From the NCBI GenBank assembly GCA_028279505.1, contig JANQNP010000103.1:1-64000 (forward strand): a stretch of 64,000 nt of DNA, given 5' to 3'. The position numbers and the translations under genes are program-made. This stretch comes from Dehalococcoidia bacterium (GTDB lineage: Bacteria > Chloroflexota > Dehalococcoidia > UBA2979). The notes below the pieces were generated by a model that was given only the letters and a program-made list of their open reading frames with translations, searched no databases and was not told where the DNA came from. Positions 1-7,486 of the stretch are shown here, in pieces (within the stretch, counting starts at the first letter, position 1; the number at the start of each line of letters is the position of its first letter).

Positions 1-2468
1 TGCGCCGCTTCCTCGGTGGCGCGGTCGCGGCCGCTGGCGCCGATCAGCTCCTCGTGAAACTCGAACCAGACGGTGTGGTAGCTGTCCTTCAGCGGTGACG
101 CGAGCATGGAGGTGTCGCCGGCCTCGAGAGCGGCGAGCGCGGCCTGGAAGCGGGGGGCGTAGCCGCCGAGGCGGGGGACGTGGGCGGCGGCGTCGCTGAC
201 GAGCGGCTGGAGCGCGGCGTCGATGCGGGCGACTTCCTCGATGAGGGTGGTCCAGGCGGCGGTGGCGGGGTCCTCGGAGGCGGGGTTGGCCTCGGAGGTG
301 GCATTGCCCTCGGAAGGCCCAGGGGAGGTGGGGTTGGCCTCGGAGGTGGGGTTGGCCTCGGGGGTGGGGTTGGCCTCGGAGGTGGGGTTGGCCTCGGGGG
401 TGGGGTTGGCTTCGGAGGTGGGGTTGTCCTCGGAGGTGGGGTTGTCCTCGGAGGTGGGGTTGTCCTCGGAGGTGGGATTGGCCTCGGAGGTGGGATTGGC
501 CTCGGAGGTGGCGTTGCCCTCGGAAGTGGCGTTGCCCTCGGAAGTGGCGTTGCCCTCGGAAGTGGCGTTGCCCTCGGGGGTGGCGTTGCCCTCGGAATTT
601 GCGTTGCGCTCGGAGGGGTCGGGGGCGGTGGTGGAGGCGGTCTGCCAGTTGCTGACCAATTCCTTGAACTTGTGGTTCAACTGCATGAACAGCTCGTAGC
701 TGCCGTTGAGGGAGACGGGGTCGACGGCGGCGCGTTCGCGGTCGAGTTCGGCTTCGACCCAGCCTCGGCCGTTCGGGGTGAGCATGAGGCCGCGGGGTGA
801 GGCGGCGAAGTGCTGGTCGTGCTCGGTGACGAGGGACTCGATGCGTTGCTGGGCGGTGGCGAGGGCCTGGGCGGCGCGCTCGGGGGTGCAGAGGCCTTTG
901 AGCTGCACGGTGCGGGCGAGTTCGAGGAGGGTGACGTCGGCGTCGCGGCCCTGGGCCTGTGTCTCGTCCGTCTCGTCGACGGCGGTGCCGGGTTCGATGC
1001 CGAGGTCGCGGGCCCAGGCGCGGAGCGTGCGGAGTTCGGGGACCTCGGTGGTGGCGGCCTGGCGCCGGTCGCCGAGGTAGATCGCGCCGGCGGCGCCGTC
1101 GACGGTGACGAGCTCGCCTTCGGCGACGAAGGTGTCGCCGACGCGGAGGCCGGTGGCGGCAACGCTAACTGAGGTGAGGCTGGTGGCGGCGAGGCTGGTG
1201 ACGGCGGGGATGGCCCAGCTGCGGGCGACGACGGCGGCGTGGCTGGCGACGCCGCCGAGTGTGGTGACGATGGCGGAGGCGCCGACCATGCCGTGGACGT
1301 CGGCGGGGGAGGTCTCGGCGCGGGCGAGCACGACCTCAATGTTGCGACTCGCGAGCTCGGCGGCGCGGTCGGCGTCGCAGCAGAGGACGCCGACGCCGAC
1401 GCCGGGGGAGACGGCGAGGCCGGTGGCGAGGGGCGTTGCGGCGGGGTCGACGGCGGCGGCTTCGGCGACGGCGCGGAGCGCGTCCTGGTCGACGCGGGCG
1501 ACGGCGCCAGCGCGGGTGAGCGGGAAGTCGGGGTCCTCGGCCATGGTGACCGCGGCGCGGACGGCGGCGAGTGGGCTGCGCCTGCCGATGCGGGTCTGGA
1601 GGATGTAGAGCTCGCCGGCGCTGACGGTGAACTCGACGTCGCAGATGTCACGGTAGTGGCGCTCGAGGGTGGTCAGGGCCTCGAGGAGTTGTGCGTGCAC
1701 GTCGGGTAGCTCGTCTCGGAGGAGGTCGAGGCTGGAGACGGCGTGGGTGCCGGCGACGACGTCTTCGCCCTGGGCGCGGGGGAGGTAGTCACCGAAGGCC
1801 TCGGGGGCGCCGGTGGCGGGGTCGCGGGTGAAGACGACGCCGGTGCCGGAGCGGTCGTCGAGGTTGCCGAAGACCATGGCCTGGACGGTGACGGCGGTGC
1901 CGAGCTGCTCCTCGATGCCCTCGCGTTCGCGGAAGACGCGGGCGCGGTCCGAGTGCCAGGAGCGGAAGACGGCCTCGATGGCGGCGCGGAGCTGGGCGTG
2001 CGGGTCGCTGCGGTCGGGATCCGTGTCGATGCAGGCGCGGAAGGAGTCCTGGAAGCGGGCCCAGGTGTCGCTGGCGAAGTCGGGGCTACCGGATTCCTCG
2101 GCGAGGCGATCGCGGATGGCGGGGGTCATGCCGACGTTGAGGAGGGTGTCCATCATGCCGGGCATGGAGACGGGGGCGCCGGAGCGGACGGAGACGAGCA
2201 GCGGGGCGGCGGGGTCGGCGAAGCGCCGGCCGGTGCGGTCGGCGAGGCGGTCGAGGTGCCTCGAGAGTTTGGCGTCGAGGTCGGCGGGCCAGCCGTCCTC
2301 GAAGTAGCGGCGGCAGACCTCGGTGGTGATGACGAAGCCGGGCGGGACGGGGAGGCCGAGCGCGGACATCTCGGCGAGGCCGGCGCCCTTGCCGCCGAGC
2401 AGCCCGCGGGCGTCCACGCCCTCGGGCAGTGGCTCGTCGAAGGCGACCGCTAGCGGTCGCGTGGACAC
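1..2468 (-). CDS. Pyruvate phosphate dikinase-like ATP-grasp/phosphohistidine protein (3' end cut by window edge)
   Basis: An ATP-grasp domain fills the first ~350 residues (GGKGAGLAEM near the N-terminus, then the SGAPVSMPGMMDT stretch of PPDK). A swivelling phosphohistidine domain with GGVASHAAVVAR follows near residue 400. The family uses ATP to phosphorylate this His and passes the phosphate to a pyruvate-type acceptor. The C-terminal PEP/pyruvate TIM barrel of true PPDK is absent. Instead there is a helical region (NHKFKELVSNWQ, later SYHTVWFEFHEELIG), as in short actinobacterial PpdK-like proteins. That region is split by a long hexapeptide repeat array (282-617). The GTG start at 2468 gives VSTRPLAV and lies 9 bases after the stop of the upstream PEP-utilising gene, so the two form an operon. 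About 822 codons are visible and probably only a few are missing. The substrate is unknown. Confidence 0.85.
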   Translation of the reverse strand, partial: MSTRPLAVAFDEPLPEGVDARGLLGGKGAGLAEMSALGLPVPPGFVITTEVCRRYFEDGWPADLDAKLSRHLDRLADRTGRRFADPAAPLLVSVRSGAPVSMPGMMDTLLNVGMTPAIRDRLAEESGSPDFASDTWARFQDSFRACIDTDPDRSDPHAQLRAAIEAVFRSWHSDRARVFREREGIEEQLGTAVTVQAMVFGNLDDRSGTGVVFTRDPATGAPEAFGDYLPRAQGEDVVAGTHAVSSLDLLRDELPDVHAQLLEALTTLERHYRDICDVEFTVSAGELYILQTRIGRRSPLAAVRAAVTMAEDPDFPLTRAGAVARVDQDALRAVAEAAAVDPAATPLATGLAVSPGVGVGVLCCDADRAAELASRNIEVVLARAETSPADVHGMVGASAIVTTLGGVASHAAVVARSWAIPAVTSLAATSLTSVSVAATGLRVGDTFVAEGELVTVDGAAGAIYLGDRRQAATTEVPELRTLRAWARDLGIEPGTAVDETDETQAQGRDADVTLLELARTVQLKGLCTPERAAQALATAQQRIESLVTEHDQHFAASPRGLMLTPNGRGWVEAELDRERAAVDPVSLNGSYELFMQLNHKFKELVSNWQTASTTAPDPSERNANSEGNATPEGNATSEGNATSEGNATSEGNATSEANPTSEANPTSEDNPTSEDNPTSEDNPTSEANPTPEANPTSEANPTPEANPTSEANPTSPGPSEGNATSEANPASEDPATAAWTTLIEEVARIDAALQPLVSDAAAHVPRLGGYAPRFQAALAALEAGDTSMLASPLKDSYHTVWFEFHEELIGASGRDRATEEAA
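282..617 (-). repeat. 18-bp in-frame tandem repeat array inside the PPDK-like gene
   Basis: About 18 imperfect copies of an 18-bp unit (plus strand roughly GGGGTTGGCCTCGGAGGT and variants). On the coding strand they read as hexapeptides NATSEG, NPTSEA, NPTSED and NPTPEA, with no frame change. Variants are clustered (all NAT units together, all NPT-SED units together), which indicates recent slippage or unequal recombination. One interruption (SPGPSEG) occurs near 315. The array sits between two conserved halves of the C-terminal helical domain and probably forms a disordered linker. Confidence 0.9.
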
Positions 2469-2477
2469 GGGCGCGAC

Positions 2478-4208
2478 CTAGGGCAGCGCCACGATCGTGA
2501 CGGTGCCGGCGTCGCCGTTGACGGTGACGGTGGCGCCGTCCGGGATGCGCCGGGTGGCCTCGGTGACCGAGGGGACGCAGGCGATGCCGAGCTCGCGGCT
2601 GACGATCATGGCGTGGCTCTGGGCAGCGCCGACGTCGACGATGACGCCACCGGCGGCGACGAAGAGCGGGGTCCACGAGGGGTCGGTGATCGGGGCGACG
2701 AGGATCTCGCCGGGGCCGAGGGCGGTCGGGTCGATGGGGTCGAGCACGACGCGGGCGACCGCGGTGACCTCGCCCGGGCAGCCGGGGAAGCCCTGGAGGA
2801 CATCGCCGACGCCGATTGCCGCCACCTCGGACTCGCCTTTGCGCGGCCAGGACTCGGGATCCGGCTGCTCGCCGTGGAAGACGAACGGCTCCTGGATTCC
2901 GTTGTAGGTGTCGTAGAGGGCACGGCGCTCGTTGATCGTGTCGACCAGCGATGCCGGATCGCGGAGCCACTGGTCGAACTCGTCGACGAGGAGCAGGCCG
3001 TAGTCGCCGTCCTCCTGGCAGAAGCCGTCGGCGACCATGCGGCGGCCGATGGTGTGGAAGGCGACGCGGGCCTCGTGGATGCCCTTGATGTTGTTCGTCT
3101 TCGTGCGTTCGCGCCCGGCCTGGAAGATGGTCGCGGCGCGCGCAGCGGCGAGGAAGGTGCCCTGCGTCTCGGGATCGCCCTCCAGCATCGCGGAGATCTC
3201 GGCGACGACGCGCTCGCGTTCCTCGGCCATGCGTTGCTGGCCCAGCTCGGGGGACTGGCTGTCGTCGGCCAGGCGCATGCGGTCGATCGCGGCGAGTGCG
3301 AGTTCGGGGCGGGTCTCCCAGGTGTGGTTGCGGGACTCCCACTCGTTGGGGCCACGCGACCCGAACTGGTCGATGAAGGCGTCGAACTCATCGAGGAACC
3401 CACCGCCTGCTCCGTTCCCGGAGAGTCGCTCGAGCAGCCCGGGAACCCCGGCATCGAACGCCGCGCTCAGCGCCGGGTCCGCTGCGACCGTCCGCCCGAG
3501 GCGCCACATCGCCATGGAGGGCGCAGCCGACTCGACGTCGCCGACCCCGCCGATGATCTTCATCGCGTCTGCGGGGCGTCCGACCGCCTCACAGATCTGG
3601 GTGAGCGCGCCGACGGGGACGCTGCTCATGAACGTCGTGAAGATGTGCTCCGAGAAGAGCTGCCGGAAGTGGTTGTCGTAGAGGTCCTTGCCGTAGGCCC
3701 ACAGCTCCTCGTTGGACATCGCATCGAGGTTTGGGCGCGCTGCCTTCAGCTCAGCGACGCGCTGCTCGCTCGCGGCGGCGTAGTCGATCTCCTCGACCCC
3801 GAACGCCCACTGGAACGTGGCGCCGATGGCGGCGGTGCGTTCCTCGTTCTGGTCGCCTGGCGCCGGCTCGTACGGGGGGATGCCGGGCTGCGCGCCAAAG
3901 AAGAGGTCGTCCATCGCCTGGGCGGAGAGGCCGGGAGCGCGCTCTCCGAGGATCCTCGTGACGGCGGCGTTCAGGTAGCAGTAGCCGCCGAAGACGCCGA
4001 GCGTCTCCATGTTGTCGGGGGAGAACTCGTCGTGGGTGAAGGCGCCGATCCGGACGAGCGCGTCGCGCCATCCGCCCTCGGCCGAGGTGGGCATCGCGAG
4101 GCTGAAGGTCAACGGCGACACGGGGTCGGGGAAGACCTCGCCGACGTTAGCGCGGGTCCAGAGAGGGAAGCGCTCGCTCGGCTCGCTCCCGACGATCCAC
4201 GGCTGCAT
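2478..4208 (-). CDS. PEP-utilising mobile-domain protein (rifampin phosphotransferase/PEP synthase-like partner)
   Basis: A 576-residue protein. The C-terminal ~90 residues form a PEP-utiliser phosphohistidine swivel domain (GEILVAPITDPSWTPLF, then GAAQSHAMIVSRELGIACV with the candidate phospho-His in SHA). The N-terminal part (PWIVGSEPSERFPLWTRANV, then an all-helical region) resembles the central domain of rifampin phosphotransferase/PEP-synthase-like proteins. No ATP-grasp domain is present; that activity is in the next gene. A reading from 4229 adds seven residues, but GGAGG eight bases before the ATG at 4208 favours 4208. The gene is first in a leftward two-gene operon. The substrate is not recognisable. 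Confidence 0.75.
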   Translation of the reverse strand: MQPWIVGSEPSERFPLWTRANVGEVFPDPVSPLTFSLAMPTSAEGGWRDALVRIGAFTHDEFSPDNMETLGVFGGYCYLNAAVTRILGERAPGLSAQAMDDLFFGAQPGIPPYEPAPGDQNEERTAAIGATFQWAFGVEEIDYAAASEQRVAELKAARPNLDAMSNEELWAYGKDLYDNHFRQLFSEHIFTTFMSSVPVGALTQICEAVGRPADAMKIIGGVGDVESAAPSMAMWRLGRTVAADPALSAAFDAGVPGLLERLSGNGAGGGFLDEFDAFIDQFGSRGPNEWESRNHTWETRPELALAAIDRMRLADDSQSPELGQQRMAEERERVVAEISAMLEGDPETQGTFLAAARAATIFQAGRERTKTNNIKGIHEARVAFHTIGRRMVADGFCQEDGDYGLLLVDEFDQWLRDPASLVDTINERRALYDTYNGIQEPFVFHGEQPDPESWPRKGESEVAAIGVGDVLQGFPGCPGEVTAVARVVLDPIDPTALGPGEILVAPITDPSWTPLFVAAGGVIVDVGAAQSHAMIVSRELGIACVPSVTEATRRIPDGATVTVNGDAGTVTIVALP

Positions 4209-4347
4209 CACGACGCCTCCTCTTGCCATTACCGCGCCTTAACACGACGCGGGGCGCCGAGCCTATACCGCTTGTGATGGATCTGCATGTCAGTGCCCGT
4301 ATCACGAACGCGTATAGTCGCCTCCACGAGGGTTGAAGGGGGCGACG

Positions 4348-4947
4348 ATGGCCTGGGTACGGACGACCGAGCCGCATGAGGGGCACCGGCTGTTCAACGC
4401 GTCGGTGGTGAACTCGACGAGCATTCGCCCGCGAACCGAGGCGGCGATGGTGAACTCGTTGCGGCAGGTGAGCTTCGAGAACGAGGACTCGAACCTGACG
4501 CAGCTGCAGCTGGAGATGATTGCAACGGTGGTGTCCGCGACCAATGAGTGTCGCTACTGAGCGGTTGCCCACGCCGAATTGGCGCTCGGAGCCGGCGGCT
4601 CCGTGGAACTGACCCAGCAGCTCAAGGACAACTACCGCGAGGCGGATCTGACCGAGGCCGAGCTGGCGATGCTCGAGTTCGCCGAGCTACTGACGATCCA
4701 GCCGGCGAACGTGGTCGAGTCGGACATCGAGCGGCTGCGCGAGGTGGGGTGGGTCGACGAGGACATCGTCGACATCGTCCATCAGACCGCGATGTACAAC
4801 TACATGGTGCGCGTGGCGGACGGGCTCGGGGTGGAGCTGTCGGAGCGGATGCAGGACGCCGAGGTGCGTGACGCCGAGGCCGTCGACACGCGGACCTGGG
4901 GTCGCAAGAACCAAGAGGCGCTCGCCTCGACCGCCGGCGACGACTAG
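4348..4947 (+). CDS. AhpD-like CxxU selenoprotein (TGA recoded at 4558-4560)
   Basis: Carboxymuconolactone decarboxylase/AhpD-like peroxidase family, 199 residues if the TGA at codon 71 is read as selenocysteine. Before the TGA the family signature EMIATVVSATNECRY is intact; after it the same frame continues AVAHAELALG and on to a TAG at 4945-4947. Family members have CxxC followed closely by H at this position, so the protein has C68-R-Y-U71 with H downstream: the resolving cysteine is replaced by Sec. The start at 4348 is preceded by GAAGGGGG with 5-base spacing. Stem-loops follow the TGA directly (see SECIS entry). The likely role is thiol/peroxide redox chemistry. The alternative is a nonsense mutation, but a single TGC-to-TGA change hitting exactly the catalytic codon, with the rest of the frame intact, makes recoding more likely. 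Confidence 0.85.
4572..4603 (+). promoter_or_regulatory. Candidate bacterial SECIS element of the AhpD-like gene
   Basis: Two hairpins lie inside the coding sequence just after the TGA. The stronger is 4587-4603: a 7-bp perfect stem CGGAGCC/GGCTCCG with apical loop GGC, the loop starting 34 bases after the TGA. The nearer is 4572-4584: CGCC/GGCG with loop GAATT starting 16 bases after the TGA. The published bacterial SECIS model needs a G in the first two loop positions and a loop about 16-37 bases downstream. Both hairpins are inside or at the edge of that range; I cannot tell which is used. Confidence 0.6.
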
Positions 4948-5035
4948 CTGGCTCTCAGCCGCTGTCGCCGGCCCGGCCTCGGGCGTTCGATGCCGCTCGC
5001 GGTTCGCGTTCAGGCGGGCGGCTCAGGTGTCGCGG

Positions 5036-5896
5036 CTAGCCGGCTTCCATTGGGAGCGACTCGTCGGCGGCCCACTCTGACAGCGAGGCGTCGTAGATCG
5101 CGACGTTCTCGTAGCCGAGGAGCGTGAGGGCGAACGCGTCGTTGCTCGCGGCGATGCCGCCGCCGCAGTAGGTGATGACGCGATCGGCCTGGTCGGTGCC
5201 GACGGCGGCGAACTTCTCGCGCAGCGCTTCGAGCGGGAGGTAGGCGTTGGTCTCCGGGTCGACCAGCGAGTTCGCCGGGACGTTGACGCTGGAGGCGATA
5301 CGGCCAGCTCGACCGTAGGGCGAAGCGCCGTCGCCGCGGTGCTGCTCCTCCGAGAGGGCGTTGAGGATGCAGGTGGCGTCGTCGCCGGTGGCGGCGAGCA
5401 CCTCGGCCTGGTCGGCGATCAGCTCCGGGCGGGGATTCGCCTCGAAGGTGGCGGCGCGCGGGGTGGGGGCGGCGTCGGAGGTGGCGCGGCCCTCGGCGGT
5501 CCACTTGGTCCAGCCGCCGTTGAGGATGGCAGCGTTGTCGAAACCGAAGGCGCGGAGCATCCACCAGATGCGGGCGGCCCACATGCCGGCGGCGCGGTCG
5601 TAGAGGATGACGCGGGTGTCGTTGCCGACGCCGTAGCCGGACATCGCGTCGGCGAACTGCTCGGGCGGCGGCATCATGAAGCGGAGCTTCGCGTTCTTGT
5701 CTGAGAGGTCGCCGGGCAGATCGGCAAAGACGCTGCCGGGGATGTGCGAGGCGGCCCAGGTCTCGCGGCCGCTCTCGGCGTGGAGGCGGCCGTCATCGCC
5801 GCGCTTGAGGATCGTTGTGCATTCGAGGACGCGGACCTCGGGGTTGTCGAGGTTCTGCTCGAGCCAGTCGGTTTCGACGAGGTGGTCAGTGGTCAT
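5036..5896 (-). CDS. Two-domain rhodanese (thiosulfate/3-mercaptopyruvate sulfurtransferase)
   Basis: 286 residues with tandem rhodanese domains. The first begins LVETDWLEQNLDNPEVRVLE. The second ends with the active-site loop TYCGGGIAASNDAF, whose Cys would carry the persulfide, then the typical C-terminal WAADESLPMEAG. The length fits the SseA-type family. The enzyme transfers sulfane sulfur to a thiol or cyanide acceptor. The first domain has no active-site Cys in its loop (VILYDRAAGMWA), as is usual. It lies convergent to the AhpD-like selenoprotein gene, so a redox/sulfur link is possible but unproven. Confidence 0.92.
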   Translation of the reverse strand: MTTDHLVETDWLEQNLDNPEVRVLECTTILKRGDDGRLHAESGRETWAASHIPGSVFADLPGDLSDKNAKLRFMMPPPEQFADAMSGYGVGNDTRVILYDRAAGMWAARIWWMLRAFGFDNAAILNGGWTKWTAEGRATSDAAPTPRAATFEANPRPELIADQAEVLAATGDDATCILNALSEEQHRGDGASPYGRAGRIASSVNVPANSLVDPETNAYLPLEALREKFAAVGTDQADRVITYCGGGIAASNDAFALTLLGYENVAIYDASLSEWAADESLPMEAG

Positions 5897-6315
5897 TGAG
5901 GACTCCTTGTTACGGGCCGGCGAGTCTACACCTCAGTCCATCCGGGCGGCGGCGGCGCGACGCGGCTCCCGTCACTCGGTGAGTTGCCGGGAGAGCGGTG
6001 ATGTACGGGATGCTGAGGGTCGGTCGGAGCGACCTGAACGGCTGCCACAGGAACGTCGAACGCTATCGAGAGCGATACCTCGAGCAGCGTGAGGTATCAG
6101 AATCCAGATCGGCCTCAGCGATCCTCGAAGTTGCTCCAGTCCTGCGAGCTCGTGCGCAGGGCCTCACGGACGGTCATCGCCGTCGTACTCACCACCGGGC
6201 CCTTGGTCTGATCGACGGGTTCCGCCTCCCCGATCTCATCGCGAGGGGCGCCACAGGTCCTCAACAGTGAGCCGGCCCTGGCCGCATGGCATCGTAGGCC
6301 GCCCAGATCGGCGCG
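5897..6315. other. Non-coding stretch with an 8-bp palindrome and a possible gene remnant
   Basis: I see no convincing gene here. An inverted repeat GATACCTC (6074-6081) / GAGGTATC (6091-6098) with a 9-base loop could form a hairpin but lacks a T-run. On the minus strand, about 6117-6260 reads in one frame as ...EAEPVDQTKGPVV... and ends DWSNFEDR before a TGA. That looks protein-like, but there is no start or recognisable family, so it may be a gene remnant. Confidence 0.4.
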
Positions 6316-6672
6316 TTACAGATCTGCGGCGGTGAGCGGACCTCGGCCGTATTGGTTTTGCAGCCCGCTGGGCTTGAGATAGAGATAGAGGATGTAAAAC
6401 CCTGCGAAGGGAATGAACACGATCAGCAGGAGCCAACCTGACTTGCCGACATCGTGCAATCGACGGACCGATACCGCGAGGCCAGGGATGATGAGGCCGA
6501 GGAAGAGTAAGCCCAAGATTCCGGCGAGCGGAACGATCGCGATCACGATGTAGAACGCGATCTCAAGGAGGATCACCGCCAGCGTCCAATACCAGAACTC
6601 TGAGCGGCTTGATCGGTCCGAGAAGTTCGCGTAATTCGCGAATCCGGAGCGAATCGCGTCCTGAAAGCCCAT
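6316..6672 (-). CDS. DUF805 integral membrane protein
   Basis: 118 residues. The DUF805 signature is clear: FANYANFSDRSSRSEFWYW at the N-terminus, then hydrophobic helices, then VSVRRLHDVGKSGW and a last helix pair before YLYLKPSGLQNQYG. About four membrane segments are predicted. The start at 6672 follows GAGGA with short spacing; the frame is open further upstream but without homology. Function of the family is unknown; members are small inner-membrane proteins. Confidence 0.9.
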   Translation of the reverse strand: MGFQDAIRSGFANYANFSDRSSRSEFWYWTLAVILLEIAFYIVIAIVPLAGILGLLFLGLIIPGLAVSVRRLHDVGKSGWLLLIVFIPFAGFYILYLYLKPSGLQNQYGRGPLTAADL

Positions 6673-6840
6673 CGCAGTCCTCTTCCGAGTGGTATGCACG
6701 ATTGCGCGTGAGGTGAGCGCCGTCAGATGGGCAATAGAGAGAAATTCCGGTGCGACATTGCGGCTGCCAAGTTCGCCGGATGGTAACGAATGTCTGTCCA
6801 GAAGACGACGCGTGTCTGGATGCACGCCAGATTCTGATCT

Positions 6841-7482
6841 TCATGCGCCCCGGCGGAACAGCGCGTAGACGTACGGCCTGGGATCGCCGGAGGGCTGGTG
6901 GTAGGTGTGGTCGATCGTCTCGAGCAGCTTGAAGTCTAGACCGACGAGTTCCCCGAGCATGGTGGCATCGTACCGACGCACCGCGAGGCCGGATCAGGTG
7001 GGGGCGCCGTGGAGCGCGTAGGCGGCGAGGATGGCGTAGCCGCCGGGCATGACGGTGGACTCGATGGCGCGGGCGTAGCTGGCGCAATCGGCGTCGCTGG
7101 TGAGGAAGTGCAGCATCGCGCGGTCGTGCCAGAGCTTGACGGGTCCGAGTTTCGCGCGGAGGCCGGGCTCGGTGACGTCAGCGTGGATGAAGCGGACTTG
7201 CTCGGCGCGGTCGGGGCCGAGTCGGGAGCGCAGCTCCTCGAGGGCGTTGGCGCTGATGTCGAGCACGGAGACGTCGCGCTGTCCGCGCTCGAGGAACGCG
7301 GCGGCGAGGGAGGAGGCGCCGGCGCCGACGTCGACGACCGGGTCGGCGGGGTCCAAGTCGCAGCGCTCGATCAGCGAGAGCGAGACGGTGGGTGAGGCCT
7401 CGAACCAGCCGGTTTCCTCGACGGGGACGGACGCGTAGACGCCGTCCCAGTGCTCGCGCGGGTGGCGAGGCGTTTCGGGCAC
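6841..7482 (-). CDS. SAM-dependent methyltransferase, selenoprotein (TGA recoded at 6996-6994)
   Basis: Class I SAM methyltransferase of 213 residues when the TGA at codon 163 is read through. Motif I is VVDVGAGASSLAAAFL, post-I VSVLDISANAL, and the family-specific WHDRAMLHFL follows. The N-terminal part ends GGYAILAAYALHGAPT, then TGA, then the same frame gives SGLAVRRYDATML and ends YVYALFRRGA before a TGA at 6841. Cysteine relatives have C-SGL at this point, so the TGA replaces a conserved Cys. An 8-bp SECIS hairpin with a GG loop follows at the right distance. The gene starts 4 bases after the stop of the acyl-CoA dehydrogenase gene, so the two are probably co-transcribed. The substrate is unknown; a Sec near the C-terminus could act as metal(loid) or thiol ligand (inference). 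Confidence 0.87.
6961..6982 (-). promoter_or_regulatory. SECIS hairpin of the methyltransferase selenoprotein gene
   Basis: Minus-strand RNA GGUGCGUC, loop GGUAC, GAUG-C-CACC: an 8-bp stem (one G-U pair) with a single bulged C and a 5-base apical loop that starts GG. The loop starts 20 bases after the UGA. Stem length, G-rich loop start and distance all match the bacterial SECIS consensus recognised by SelB. Confidence 0.8.
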
Positions 7483-7486
7483 GGGT

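Noticed and set aside
282..617. CRISPR array
   Set aside because: The 18-bp units are contiguous without spacers, in frame, and inside a gene.
4333..4947. Reading the AhpD-like locus as two genes or as a pseudogene broken by a stop
   Set aside because: Both parts are in one frame, complement each other within one domain, have normal codon use, and the only defect is TGA at the redox-Cys codon followed by a hairpin.
5998..6270. 90-codon plus-strand ORF as a gene
   Set aside because: No SD, no homology-like pattern, and composition typical of random GC-rich frame; it is listed only as a gap.
6563..7087. Arg/His-rich ORF on the minus strand overlapping the methyltransferase 3' end
   Set aside because: It is a frame shadow; the in-frame continuation beyond the TGA carries the real homology.
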